A stretch of DNA of 64,000 bases from Candidatus Defluviibacterium haderslevense (GCA_016712225.1 JADJRL010000003.1:4229501-4293500); one strand, 5' to 3'; numbered from the stretch's first letter, positions 27,562-36,456 are shown. The notes: a model not told the origin generated them from the letters alone. Program-made: numbers and translations.

Positions 27562-27762
27562 TTATCGTTTTTCAAAACAATACTAATTAAATAATTCATA
27601 ATACTTAATTTAGTGTATTTAAATTGAAAAATTATATTCATTTATAATTTGGAGTCTAAGTTCAAGTAAGTGGAGTTGTAAAGATTGCAAGATTGCCTAT
27701 CGCCATGGCGATTTATAATCTGCCTATGTCGAGAGGCTATCTTGTCGGGAGACCCGAACCCC
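27562..27762. other. Hairpin-rich junction between Septu operon and mobilisation genes
   Basis: The DNA close to the relaxase stop is G+C-richer and contains ATCGCC/GGCGAT (palindrome ATCGCCATGGCGAT at 27699-27712), GCCT/AGGC around 27722-27737 and TCGGG-AGA-CCCGA at 27745-27757. It could be the terminator of the relaxase operon or contain the nick site. It also separates the cargo from the transfer genes. Confidence 0.4.
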
Positions 27763-28680
27763 TTAAATACCTAATCCATCATATTCATCATCTTCGGAAT
27801 TATCCTCAGTTTCCTCATCATTCTCAATTTCAATACTTCGTTCATCTTCAACCTCTTTTTCTAAATTTTTGGATTCACGAAGATCGCTAAGCTCTTGTAA
27901 TTCAGAATCCTCCTTACTTTGTTTCCTGTCCAATTCATCCAGTTTGTTAATGTCAAACCCCAAAGTCTTAAATCTGTAGTGCCTTCCTTGATCCTCAACT
28001 CCATACAGTGAGCCACCTCTATAATAGGGCTCTAAACCTTCAAATTTGAGCTGAGACAGGAATTCTTGACTAGAATTGGCTTTGCTATAGATTTCTGTAA
28101 TTGTATCTGAAATCTGGTTTTTTTGAGACAATTTAGCATTATCGATTTGAATCGGATATTCTTTTGTTGGGTTTTGGACTTTAGATCGTTTTCCATGTTC
28201 AGGCAAGCTATGGACAAGCTCAGGATATTTCTGTTTTTGATAAGCATCTAAAGCAAGTTTGAATTCATGGAATTCCTTTTTGGAAATTCTATTTGATTCT
28301 CCGGTCATATATTTTGTTGAAGACATTAAAATATGTAAATGAATATGATCCTTGTCATGATGAGACGAAGCTAGATATAAATTGTCGTTGCCTCTTAATT
28401 CAATGAATTTTTTCGAAATGTCTTTAAGTAGGTCTTTACTGATATGTTCTATGTCTTTGTTTGAGAAAGACAAAATCGTATGATTGAGCTTAATATTATC
28501 ACTTCTTTTGTATAATCGTAAAGAATCATTGGATTCAAATTCCTTTGTCCAGCCAATAGCAGAACAAGATCGAAGATTATGCTTTAATATTGGTTCTGAT
28601 TTTTCATCCTTTTCAGGCTTAAGGATATAATTTACTAATTGGCCAATTTTATTTCGACGAGTTAGATTTTTTAATATCAC
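27763..28680 (-). CDS. Relaxase (MobA/VirD2-like mobilisation nuclease)
   Basis: 305 residues. The relaxase domain covers about 1-190. Its histidine triad appears as 'SSHHDKDHIHLHILMSS' (H112, H114, H116 with upstream H107-H108/D109), and a tyrosine in 'QLVNYILKP' (Y18) is a candidate nucleophile. The C-terminus is a charged, acidic tail ('EKEVEDERSIEIENDEETEDNSEDDEYD'-type composition) and not a helicase or primase, so this is a short relaxase of mobilizable elements. It would nick oriT and lead the strand into the recipient. It follows the MobC-like gene by three bases. Confidence 0.88.
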   Translation of the reverse strand: MILKNLTRRNKIGQLVNYILKPEKDEKSEPILKHNLRSCSAIGWTKEFESNDSLRLYKRSDNIKLNHTILSFSNKDIEHISKDLLKDISKKFIELRGNDNLYLASSHHDKDHIHLHILMSSTKYMTGESNRISKKEFHEFKLALDAYQKQKYPELVHSLPEHGKRSKVQNPTKEYPIQIDNAKLSQKNQISDTITEIYSKANSSQEFLSQLKFEGLEPYYRGGSLYGVEDQGRHYRFKTLGFDINKLDELDRKQSKEDSELQELSDLRESKNLEKEVEDERSIEIENDEETEDNSEDDEYDGLGI

Positions 28681-28683
28681 GGA

Positions 28684-29229
28684 TCATAGAGAGTTTATGA
28701 ATTCCAATAATTGAGCTTTCTTAACTTCATCCTTAGCAATATGCAATTTAATATATTCTTCCAAGTTTTTAGGATGGTGAAGTAAGGGTAATATTTCTCG
28801 CTCCAGTCTATTAATTGAGTCCATTATATCTCGGCCCAAATCAAAATTTAATTTGTTAGCATCAAACATGTCCTGTACTGTATTGTATGTCATTGCAAGA
28901 ATCTGTGATATTCTTTTTACTTCCAACAAATCAGGAACTATAAAAGAGTTATTAATATAAGCGAATGTCGTTTCTTTGATAAACTGAGTTCTACTTAACT
29001 TATGCTTTTTAGACTCGAAGGTTAAAACTTTTAATTCATCTGGATTAAAGGAGATGGTGAATTCTTTTTCTTTTTTTCTTTTCGCAACTCTCCACTTTCT
29101 TTTATACTCCCTCCAATATTCACTCCGAACCTTTTGAATTTCTTCATGCGTTCCTTTTTCAAGAACTCCATTTGTTTGCAAATATGAGTATATTGAATTC
29201 TCCTTGTTAACCTTTCTTTTCATCTTCAA
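28684..29229 (-). CDS. MobC-like mobilisation accessory protein (ribbon-helix-helix type)
   Basis: 181 residues, basic N-terminal half ('YWREYKRKWRVAKRKKEKEF'), then 'TISFNPDELKVLTFESKKHKLSRTQFIKE', which fits a ribbon-helix-helix strand-helix-helix. The C-terminal helices ('SQILAMTYNTVQDM', 'LEREILPLL') are like MobC/MbeC proteins, which bind oriT and help the relaxase open the DNA. It overlaps the coupling-protein gene by 23 bases upstream and precedes the relaxase by three bases, so the operon order is coupling protein, MobC, relaxase. Confidence 0.75.
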   Translation of the reverse strand: MKMKRKVNKENSIYSYLQTNGVLEKGTHEEIQKVRSEYWREYKRKWRVAKRKKEKEFTISFNPDELKVLTFESKKHKLSRTQFIKETTFAYINNSFIVPDLLEVKRISQILAMTYNTVQDMFDANKLNFDLGRDIMDSINRLEREILPLLHHPKNLEEYIKLHIAKDEVKKAQLLEFINSL

Positions 29230-30649
29230 ATTGAATTAAAGGAGGAATATCATATGGAAGAACATTGTCTGGAATATATGGAAGAATTTCAGTTAATAAT
29301 TTCAACTTTTGGTTCTTGTAATATGGAAACAATTTTGCATGAATTGGTGGTTTGTTGCCAATTAGAATAATTGCCTTATTGCTCATTCGAATTTCATCTG
29401 AGGTCATTAATTGACGAGTATGGCGAACCTCATTTTCATCCACATATTCAAATTTACCTAGCGTCATTTCTAAAATCTTGCATGTTTCAATCGGTTGACC
29501 TGGCAAATACACTTTTGCATAGCAATTGGCTGAAATGTTTTTTGCTTCATACGAACCATAGATATGTTCAAGTATGTGGTAGTCTTGATAGATCAAAAGT
29601 ATACCACTATTGTATTTACGGATATTAGAAATGATTGTTGATAGTGAAGGCAAAAACATCGATCCTGCTTCATCTAAAAGAAAGAAAATATTATTTTCAT
29701 GCTTATCTGGAATTCTAATTAATATTTTATTCATAAATTGTTGGAAAAACAGTGATGAAATTCCGCTATAATATTGCATAGTTGGAATGGAGTTATTGAT
29801 AAACAAAGCAATCTTTTTAGTGCGGAATTCTGCAAAATCAATTGTATCAATGGATGTAATCTTAGCTATTGTTTCATCTGCGAAAAGTGATAGAGAAGCT
29901 TTGGCTGTAGCTACAATAGACAGGAGAGTCTTGTCGCCATATGCAACAAATGCTTTATATTCGGATAACAATTTATCATCTCGAGTTTTAACAATGAGTT
30001 TGTCTATTTTTTCAGGATTTCCAGCAAATACATTTATCAGATGAAGGACATTGTATAAGTTTCTATGTTCTGGTTCACCATAGAATATCAGATATCGAAT
30101 AAATAGGGATAAAAGACTCTCAGCAGACTTGTTCCAAAATGGATCTTTGGCTTCACCCAGTGCATTGCGAACTAGCAGTGTTGCTAATTTTTGAATATCC
30201 GAAATTGTTATACATCTTTGAAGTGGATTAAAGCATTCTGAGGCTTCATTGCTATAGTCTATTACTTTAATGGTATATCCATAACTTTGTAATGCGCCAC
30301 TTACAAGTATTCTGATTTCATGAGATGGATCATTGAAAATGAGTGATGAATTTCCTTTAGCCATAAATAGTGCGCTATTGATAAGTACAGTAGAGCTTTT
30401 GCCTGAACCGCTTCCACCTAAAATAATTGCATTTTTATAGCTCTCAGAAATTGAAAGACAATTTTCACCATCAAGACAAAATCCAGTATCTGAATTTTGT
30501 AAAACTTTATCAACAGAAATAAAGTCAGCATTGAATTCTGTTTTACGACTCATTTGAACAAGAGAAGAAATAAAATCAAACAGTCCTGTTGCTATTTCAG
30601 CACAAAGCCAATATATGACTTCAAATATTACACCTATTATCTTCATCAT
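29207..30649 (-). CDS. VirD4/TraG-type coupling ATPase
   Basis: 480 residues. The N-terminus has one or two membrane-associating segments (about 4-32). Walker A is 'LGGSGSGKSS' (about 78-86) and Walker B 'IFFLLDEAGSM' (about 320-330), followed by 'ISNIRKYNSGILLIYQDY', the conserved block of coupling proteins that includes the sensor glutamine. VirD4-type proteins bring the relaxase-DNA complex to a type IV secretion channel. No channel genes are visible, so the element would use the apparatus of a helper. Two consecutive ATGs (30649, 30646) overlap the TGA of the small upstream gene. Confidence 0.88.
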   Translation of the reverse strand: MMKIIGVIFEVIYWLCAEIATGLFDFISSLVQMSRKTEFNADFISVDKVLQNSDTGFCLDGENCLSISESYKNAIILGGSGSGKSSTVLINSALFMAKGNSSLIFNDPSHEIRILVSGALQSYGYTIKVIDYSNEASECFNPLQRCITISDIQKLATLLVRNALGEAKDPFWNKSAESLLSLFIRYLIFYGEPEHRNLYNVLHLINVFAGNPEKIDKLIVKTRDDKLLSEYKAFVAYGDKTLLSIVATAKASLSLFADETIAKITSIDTIDFAEFRTKKIALFINNSIPTMQYYSGISSLFFQQFMNKILIRIPDKHENNIFFLLDEAGSMFLPSLSTIISNIRKYNSGILLIYQDYHILEHIYGSYEAKNISANCYAKVYLPGQPIETCKILEMTLGKFEYVDENEVRHTRQLMTSDEIRMSNKAIILIGNKPPIHAKLFPYYKNQKLKLLTEILPYIPDNVLPYDIPPLIQFEDEKKG

Positions 30650-30804
30650 CTTGTCATCAATTTTTCAATAGTTTCTCCCGTTTTAAGTAAAAGCATTCCA
30701 GAAACTTTACATAATAGGGCAAAGGCCATTGTCATCAATTTGAAAAAAGTGACTACAAGTGTTCGTATTAGATTAAATATTGTTTGGGTAGAAGTTCTAT
30801 TCAT
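30646..30804 (-). CDS. 52-residue membrane peptide at the head of the coupling-protein operon
   Basis: ATG at 30804; stop TGA at 30648-30646 overlaps the ATG of the coupling protein. The product has one long hydrophobic helix ('TLVVTFFKLMTMAFALLCKVSGMLLL') between polar ends. The tight four-base coupling and sensible composition support a real gene, perhaps a membrane partner of the coupling protein. No known family is recognised. Confidence 0.6.
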   Translation of the reverse strand: MNRTSTQTIFNLIRTLVVTFFKLMTMAFALLCKVSGMLLLKTGETIEKLMTR

Positions 30805-30838
30805 ATTCAGGTATTTAGGATTAGATTAATATCAAGCA

Positions 30839-31546
30839 CTATAAATTACTACCTATACTTACATGGGCACCATATGATTCTAGGAATAATTTATAGAAGT
30901 CAGAAACAATTTCAAATCTTTCGCTGTCCATTTTATCAATTGGCTTATATATTATGTAAATTTCTATTCCGTTTAATTTATTCAGATGATATTTTTCAAT
31001 CAGTAGATTTTGAATATGCTTTGGCTGATTTACTATTTCATTGAAAATATCTTGATCATAGTAATCAATGAATGATTTTTCCATGAGGTCGGTATTAATG
31101 ATAAGCATTTTCTTATCAGCTTTTGATTTGCTAAGAATATTTAATTCTTCGGAAATTATTTTAAATATCACAGAGCCAACTCTTTCTTTCTTGTTCTTGC
31201 TTAATTCTAATAATGCGGAATCTATATTGAAATAATATTTTTTAATATCATGCTTCCTTTCATAGTCATTTGATAATAAAGCACTCGATACTGAATCAAG
31301 CATGAAGGACTTTACTTCATTGAATCCAAACTCAGTAATGCCTTGAATTCTCACTGTCTCTGAATTATTCACATTTTTTGAAATAATTGATTTCTTATTA
31401 AAATCATTCAACAAAATATGTGAAAAATTTGCTGAGGTTAGATCCAAAACTATCGATATATCCTGTGAGATTGGCTTTGGATTACAGGAGAGAAAGAGCA
31501 CTGCTGAAATTATCAGCAGTGCATAAATGTATTTGTCTATTTTCAT
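30839..31546 (-). CDS. Putative lipoprotein in the mobilisation operon
   Basis: 235 residues. 'IISAVLFLSC' is a lipobox with cysteine at about residue 21. The mature part starts 'ISIVLDLTSANF' and later has 'KKMLIINTDLMEKSF', a distribution that recalls a von Willebrand A/Rossmann-like fold (D-x-T strand end), but no complete MIDAS can be confirmed. It overlaps the upstream membrane protein gene by four bases (ATGA) and lies just before the small membrane peptide, so it belongs to the same minus-strand transfer unit. A function in mating-pair interaction or surface exclusion would be speculation. Confidence 0.65.
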   Translation of the reverse strand: MKIDKYIYALLIISAVLFLSCNPKPISQDISIVLDLTSANFSHILLNDFNKKSIISKNVNNSETVRIQGITEFGFNEVKSFMLDSVSSALLSNDYERKHDIKKYYFNIDSALLELSKNKKERVGSVIFKIISEELNILSKSKADKKMLIINTDLMEKSFIDYYDQDIFNEIVNQPKHIQNLLIEKYHLNKLNGIEIYIIYKPIDKMDSERFEIVSDFYKLFLESYGAHVSIGSNL

Positions 31547-32559
31547 GAGGTTTGATTTATTGGGTTAATCAATGTCTTTATTTTATGTGATCCACTTTTC
31601 AATACAAATTCTTTCATAGCCATAGCATGGATTCGTTCTGTTTCTTTATCAATCAGAATTATCATTGAATCTCTATATTTATTAAAAGCTTCTAGCATTT
31701 GTTTTCGCTCATTAATTCTTTCTTCTTCTAATCGTAAAAATGTAAGCAGTCCTTCTTTTTGATTCTTTAAAAGCATTAATTGATTTTTCTTTTCTTCTAA
31801 TTGGCTATGTTCCATTGATTGCTCTTTAGTTGGAAGTTTTGTTGAAGCGAACAACAGGGCAATGCAATAGAAGAATAAATTGAAAAGCATCCAAAGGATC
31901 GGATTATTTCCAAATGAGCTTGAATCATCCATATATGTTTGTCTCAATATGCCTAGGAAAAGAAAAACAATTCCAGCGCCAATTAATCCACCTATGAACC
32001 AAAACCGTTTTTGTTTTGGAGTCTTTGCAGTTTGGATTTTCATACCAATAGTATGTGAAGCAACAGCAAGACCACTGGCTATGATTATGGATAAAAAAAT
32101 TGCACCAAGTAGACTGCCTATGATTACTTGAAAACTTGAATAGTTTAAGCCCGCATCAATAGAACATAAAGCTACAATTGAAACTAATACCCATATGTAT
32201 TTTTTCCAATCATAAGTAAGTCTTGTTCTCTGTATATCTACTTCGACACTACTTATTTTCTTATTTGTCTGCTCAACCTGCTCGTCAGTTGCATTTTGTA
32301 AAGCTTCTAAGTTTGTTTGCTTTATGTCTTCAGTAATTTTGTCAACTTCAGGATCAATGTTTTTGTTAACTTCTTGTTTTAGTACTTCTGTCTCTGTGGA
32401 TACTGAATTCAGTATTACAGATGTGTCATTTAAGTTTTGGGATACTGCAATATCCATGTCTTGTTTTGCTCTATCTCCAATTCTAGAGATTTCTGATTTA
32501 ATATGGCTCTCAAGTGCGTTTACACGAATGCCAAATTGAAAAGAGTTGTTTGTGGTCAT
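31543..32559 (-). CDS. Coiled-coil membrane protein of the mobilisation operon
   Basis: 338 residues. Residues about 10-120 are a long coiled coil ('TEVLKQEVNKNIDPEVDKITEDI'). Four hydrophobic segments follow at about 127-150, 155-178, 188-208 and 220-242, and a second coiled coil fills about 250-300 ('MEHSQLEEKKNQLMLLKNQKEGLLTFLRLEEER'). No family is recognised. It overlaps the lipoprotein gene (stop/start ATGA at 31546) and probably anchors a complex at the inner membrane. Likely part of the element's DNA-transfer set by position only. Confidence 0.65.
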   Translation of the reverse strand: MTTNNSFQFGIRVNALESHIKSEISRIGDRAKQDMDIAVSQNLNDTSVILNSVSTETEVLKQEVNKNIDPEVDKITEDIKQTNLEALQNATDEQVEQTNKKISSVEVDIQRTRLTYDWKKYIWVLVSIVALCSIDAGLNYSSFQVIIGSLLGAIFLSIIIASGLAVASHTIGMKIQTAKTPKQKRFWFIGGLIGAGIVFLFLGILRQTYMDDSSSFGNNPILWMLFNLFFYCIALLFASTKLPTKEQSMEHSQLEEKKNQLMLLKNQKEGLLTFLRLEEERINERKQMLEAFNKYRDSMIILIDKETERIHAMAMKEFVLKSGSHKIKTLINPINQTS

Positions 32560-32680
32560 AAGATATATTTATTTGATGTAATAAAAAAATTTTTAATTCA
32601 AGTTTACTGAATAGTAATAGGTTTAATAAGAATAGATATTGACTCACAATGAATCAATATCAAACCATTAATTAATTCTG

Positions 32681-33136
32681 TTATATTTTATTTCTCAGTT
32701 CGAGGAATATTGTAAGCAATTCATTGAAATCAACGTCAGATGGATTGATATCAATAAAATTTTGTATTATTTCGAGTGAAGTGCTTATTTCAGATTTTAT
32801 CCAATCGAGTTTTTCCTGTGAAGGTTTATTCTTAACCAGATATTCAAGGTTAAAATATTGTTGGTAGATTTTTTCTAGTCTGGGCTGTGGACAATCCTTA
32901 TTATAGTTATTATCAAAATTTAAATTATCTATTGAGATTTCTGGATAAATTTCTTGGGAAACTCCCCAATATTTATTAATATAAACAAAGCAAATAAAAA
33001 ATGGTAAAAGAAAAAAATTTGGAAATAGATCTGTGGCATGGAATTTGATAAATTGGCTAGAGGGTAGGCAAAGTAGCGTTGCTAACAAAATAGGATCTAA
33101 CTTTCGGAAAAGCTTCTGAACGATAATTTTTTTCAT
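32681..33136 (-). CDS. Small membrane protein, unknown function
   Basis: 151 residues with one or two hydrophobic segments at about 17-55 ('LLATLLCLPSS', 'NFFLLPFFICFVYI') and a polar C-terminal half rich in charged residues. No recognised family. It precedes the coiled-coil membrane protein on the same strand with a 120-bp gap and may be the first gene of that unit. Confidence 0.5.
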   Translation of the reverse strand: MKKIIVQKLFRKLDPILLATLLCLPSSQFIKFHATDLFPNFFLLPFFICFVYINKYWGVSQEIYPEISIDNLNFDNNYNKDCPQPRLEKIYQQYFNLEYLVKNKPSQEKLDWIKSEISTSLEIIQNFIDINPSDVDFNELLTIFLELRNKI

Positions 33137-33250
33137 ATTAATATTGATTTAGTGATTTAAAACAATAATTTATATAAATAATTCGATCAATATGAAGCAA
33201 AAAGTTTAGCTCAACTTAATACCTTAAAAGTAATTAGTTGCTAATGAACA

Positions 33251-33258
33251 TAGATTTG
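33251..33258 (+). promoter_or_regulatory. Candidate Bacteroidetes -7 promoter element of the small RNA
   Basis: TAGATTTG matches the TAnnTTTG -7 consensus and lies 5-6 bases before the predicted start of a structured, terminator-ended transcript. A clear -33 TTTG at the usual distance was not found. Confidence 0.35.
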
Positions 33259-33263
33259 TGCTA

Positions 33264-33368
33264 AAATAAACTGCTTCGTTCTGGTGTGTTGCCAATACTT
33301 TCCACGGTGTGACAACTTTATTTTTACGAAGCATAATAATTGAGCTTGGACTTTTCCAAGCTCTTTTT
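33264..33368 (+). ncRNA. Candidate structured small RNA, about 105 nt
   Basis: No protein can be read here, yet there is a -7-like element (33251-33258), a long-range perfect 8-bp stem TGCTTCGT (33272-33279) with ACGAAGCA (33326-33333) enclosing 46 nt with a smaller GTTG/CAAC pairing, and a textbook terminator at 33342-33368. It lies in the 415-bp gap between the mobilisation genes and the PLP-enzyme gene. It could be an independent sRNA or a leader/attenuator of the gene at 33552. No known RNA family is recognised. Confidence 0.45.
33342..33368 (+). terminator. Strong rho-independent terminator without an upstream protein gene
   Basis: GAGCTTGGA (33342-33350), loop CTTT, TCCAAGCTC (33355-33363), then TTTTT. 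The 9-bp perfect stem plus T-run on the plus strand marks the end of a plus-strand transcript. The nearest protein genes to its left are on the minus strand. Confidence 0.8.
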
Positions 33369-33551
33369 CTATTATGATTAGATTCGTAACCAGAACATTA
33401 CTGATTGAGATTACACAACAGCAAAATTAACATAAATTTTACAATTGTCAATTTTTTTGTACATTTTTTTTAGAAATATTTTTTTAATTGTAAATTATTA
33501 ATTCTAATTTAGCTTAGAATTTTCTAACTTTACATATAAATTAAATATAAT

Positions 33552-34874
33552 ATGAAAGTGCAAACAGCTGATTTAAGGCAACTTCTACATTCGGCATCCT
33601 ACAATTTTGAATTAAAATCAAACTTAACCATTGAAAACACTAAATATCCAGTTTTTTTCGAAAAGCTATGCACTGACATTTTTGCTACTGTTGGAATTCA
33701 ATTAAACAGTTCTACATTATATAAACAAGTATTTATAAGACTTAAAACTTGGGAAAAACCAACAATCGGAATATCATTAGATATACTAAATGGACTTTCT
33801 AAGTATGTTTATAATACTGAGTATACAGAGAAATATATTCAAGTCTTTGAAGATGATTCCGAAATTCCTGAATTTCCATGGAACAACCCTTCATTCCCAG
33901 CTACACATGTAATTCCAGTTCAAATTGAAGGATATAATAATGTATGGATTAAGGATGAAAGTATCAATCCTACTGGTGTGCATAAAGATAGAATGGCTTG
34001 GGAAGTCTATTTATTTTACAAAAACAAATTAGAGGATGCTCTGAAAAAAGGTGAGAAAATAAGATTGCCTAGATTATCATTAATTTCAAATGGAAATGCA
34101 GCTCTGAGTATTCAAAATCTATTGAGTGAGTTTGGGTTTCCGAACCTTAAAGTACTTTATGATCCAAATTTAGTTGATTCACAGATCGTTGAAGCAATGA
34201 GAAATGCAAATTGCGAATTATGGCCGACTGATTTGCAAAGTAATTTATTGCGTACGGATAATATACTTGAATTAACAAAAAATCAAACTGGAGGTGTTGA
34301 TTTAACTTATGGTGAGGAGATTGAGAAAAACACATTTTATGATTGGTTAAGTTATGAAATATTGAATCTAAATCCAACATATTGTTTTGTTCCATTTGGC
34401 TCAGGGGAAGTCTTAAGAAATATTTTGGAGATAAATAAAATGGAACTACGGTCACCAAAAACATCTAAAAGATTTTTCGGCAATAAGAACATTCTAAGCA
34501 AATGCTGTTTTATTGGAGCAAAAGCAGCCGAAAGTAATACCAATTACAAGATGCTTTATGCAAAGTATAACAAATTTACAAATTCCGATTTTGATTTTTA
34601 TTTTGATCATGGTGTCTGTTCAAAAAATTCCAAAATTGCATTATTAAATGAAAATGAAAAAATTGTAAATCCAAATAATATAAGTGAAAAAATTACCTAT
34701 TTAGAATTGGCATCTATGATTGCAACTGAACACAAAATAAAACATGAACCAAGTGGTATAAGTGGACTTGCTATGTTTTTTCAACTAAAAGATGAACTAG
34801 GTATTTTGCCAGATGATAAGGTTATAATAGTCAATACCGGAAAAATAAAGTTAGATTTATTTAATAAGAAATAA
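33552..34874 (+). CDS. Fold-type-II PLP enzyme (threonine synthase/cysteine synthase-like) with extra N-terminal domain
   Basis: 440 residues. Residues about 115-435 have the tryptophan-synthase-beta fold: 'WIKDESINPTGVHKDRMAW' with the Schiff-base lysine K145, 'LISNGNAALSI' as the substrate loop, 'CFVPFGSGEVLRNIL' as the glycine-rich phosphate site, and 'HEPSGISGLA' near the end. The first 100 residues are not typical: 'LNSSTLYKQVFIRLKTWEKPTIGISLDILNGLSKYV' resembles a small helix-turn-helix-like domain widespread in Bacteroidota. Housekeeping enzymes of this fold are not expected inside an integrative element, so a role in defence, toxin chemistry or signalling is possible. Substrate unknown. 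A terminator hairpin follows the stop. Confidence 0.8.
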   Translation: MKVQTADLRQLLHSASYNFELKSNLTIENTKYPVFFEKLCTDIFATVGIQLNSSTLYKQVFIRLKTWEKPTIGISLDILNGLSKYVYNTEYTEKYIQVFEDDSEIPEFPWNNPSFPATHVIPVQIEGYNNVWIKDESINPTGVHKDRMAWEVYLFYKNKLEDALKKGEKIRLPRLSLISNGNAALSIQNLLSEFGFPNLKVLYDPNLVDSQIVEAMRNANCELWPTDLQSNLLRTDNILELTKNQTGGVDLTYGEEIEKNTFYDWLSYEILNLNPTYCFVPFGSGEVLRNILEINKMELRSPKTSKRFFGNKNILSKCCFIGAKAAESNTNYKMLYAKYNKFTNSDFDFYFDHGVCSKNSKIALLNENEKIVNPNNISEKITYLELASMIATEHKIKHEPSGISGLAMFFQLKDELGILPDDKVIIVNTGKIKLDLFNKK

Positions 34875-34877
34875 AAA

Positions 34878-34907
34878 ATTCCTGAAAAGTTTGAACTTAA
34901 CAGGAAT
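34878..34907 (+). terminator. Terminator hairpin after the PLP-enzyme gene
   Basis: TTCCTG (34879-34884) pairs with CAGGAA (34901-34906), with an inner AAGTT/AACTT pairing, four bases after the stop codon. The T-run is poor (ATATTATTAA), so it may act in both directions. Confidence 0.5.
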
Positions 34908-34954
34908 ATTATTAAATATCAATCATTAAATTACAAAAGGAATCTGATACTAAC

Positions 34955-35449
34955 TTATACCATAGAATTTGATTTTGCATATTCTACAGAATCATTTGAC
35001 CACTCACTTTCGTGAAATTGTTTAGTTTTAGATAACTTATTATTTGGTAGTAATCTATACCATAAAAAATTTTCTATAATATCTACAATAGCTAAGCCTA
35101 CAGGTGAATGACTTATCACATAATGAGTTGGGTGATAAATGTCTTTGTAATAAAAAAAAGATAATGTCACAGAATCATTGTCATCGACTATAATTTCAAT
35201 TTTACCGTATTTTTTCAAAACCTTAGAATTTTTTTCAACTGAAAACAAAACGCCAGATTCCGTATTGATTGGTTTAAGCCGATGGTTTACACCATTAAAA
35301 TATTGACAATTAATTTCCAGTTCCTCATTCGAAACATCAATTAAGTGTTTAAACCTGTCTTGTAGATTTTCAACAAAGTCCTTTGAAGCATTACGATTTT
35401 TTAATACTTCAAATTTTGGGATTGAAAGGAATTTAGCATAAGATTCCAT
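34955..35449 (-). CDS. Hypothetical protein between PLP enzyme and metallopeptidase
   Basis: 164 residues, ATG at 35449 beginning 'MESYAKFLSIPKFEVLK'. It is soluble with balanced composition. A beta-rich middle ('KIEIIVDDNDSVTLSFFYYKDIYHPTHYVISHSPVG') and helical ends are visible, but I recognise no family. It is convergent with the PLP-enzyme gene and divergent from the metallopeptidase gene. It may form a small cassette with these two, judged only by proximity. Confidence 0.6.
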   Translation of the reverse strand: MESYAKFLSIPKFEVLKNRNASKDFVENLQDRFKHLIDVSNEELEINCQYFNGVNHRLKPINTESGVLFSVEKNSKVLKKYGKIEIIVDDNDSVTLSFFYYKDIYHPTHYVISHSPVGLAIVDIIENFLWYRLLPNNKLSKTKQFHESEWSNDSVEYAKSNSMV

Positions 35450-35700
35450 TTTTTAACGAGTTTAAAAGATTTACAAAGAAGAAATATCATCTACAAATAT
35501 ACTATAATTTCACATAGAAAGCAAAAATTGTGACACTTATATATATAATTTATTTAAATATAATGTTTAAAAGCAAAAATTATTGTCCAAAAGTAAAAAA
35601 TTTATTAAATTTGATCTATAATATATCGTTAATTTCAGCTTAAACAAATTAATTCCTATGTTTTTAAAGGAGAGATTGAACAATTATAAAGAAATATAAG

Positions 35701-36456
35701 GTGACTGAGGATGATCAGTTATTAATTTCATCAGCGTTTAAGGCATTTTTGAATTGGCTTGACTCCTTGAAGTTAAGAGGTATTGTACAATTGCCTGAAA
35801 TATCTTTTGAATCTATTTCTTTAGACGAGACTCTTCAAGTTGATAAAGATGGATTACTCCATTTTAATCTAAGTTATTTAAAGCTGTGTTCAGTTAAATA
35901 TTTTGTAACGATACTACTTCACGAAGCTTATCATGTATATATTAATGGAATTCCTAATAAACGAGATGCGGTTAGAGTAAGAGATTTCTATCAAAATCAA
36001 ATGATGCTCCATATTGATATAGAAGCTGATTATTATGTTGCAAGATTCTTTAGTGTACATTATAAATGTAGTTATGAAGATTATTTGCAAATTTATTATA
36101 GCGGCTCAAGCGCTTTTCTCGATGAAGAGGTTAGGCCGTTAAAATTCGAAAGATTTGTAGGGTCAATGCTAACTATATGTCATTTTTTCAAGTATCATGA
36201 AATGGCAATATATCGTCTATCCCCAGAGTCTGTCAGGATATATCAAACAAATCCAATAGCAATCCTCCATAAAGGAACACACTCTGAAACAAAAAAGATC
36301 AAGCTATCTATTGAGGATTTAAATACACTTCAGAAAATATATCACAAACCAAATGAATTTGGCGAAGCGGAATATGTTTATTCGATGAAAACTATTTTAG
36401 AAAACGCAATCGATGGAAATTTTAATATTGAACCAAGAGTTACTTTTAGTAGTTAA
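35701..36456 (+). CDS. HEXXH zinc metallopeptidase-like protein (gluzincin type)
   Basis: 251 residues with GTG start at 35701. 'TILLHEAYHVYING' gives H74, E75 and H78. 'HIDIEADYYVARFF' supplies E108 or D110 as the third ligand in an arrangement like M48/ImmA-IrrE peptidases. Preceding strand 'LHFNLSYLKL' and a later helical part ('RFVGSMLTICHFFKYHEMA') fit a compact cytoplasmic peptidase. There is no signal peptide. ImmA/IrrE-type peptidases in mobile elements often cleave repressors; the target here is unknown. The gene is followed by a strong bidirectional terminator. Confidence 0.7.
   Translation: MTEDDQLLISSAFKAFLNWLDSLKLRGIVQLPEISFESISLDETLQVDKDGLLHFNLSYLKLCSVKYFVTILLHEAYHVYINGIPNKRDAVRVRDFYQNQMMLHIDIEADYYVARFFSVHYKCSYEDYLQIYYSGSSAFLDEEVRPLKFERFVGSMLTICHFFKYHEMAIYRLSPESVRIYQTNPIAILHKGTHSETKKIKLSIEDLNTLQKIYHKPNEFGEAEYVYSMKTILENAIDGNFNIEPRVTFSS

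Noticed and set aside
33264..33368. Possibility that the structured RNA is a retron msr-msd with the PtuA/PtuB-like genes as effectors
   Set aside because: There is no reverse-transcriptase gene anywhere in the window and the RNA lies more than 5 kb from ptuA, separated by mobilisation genes.
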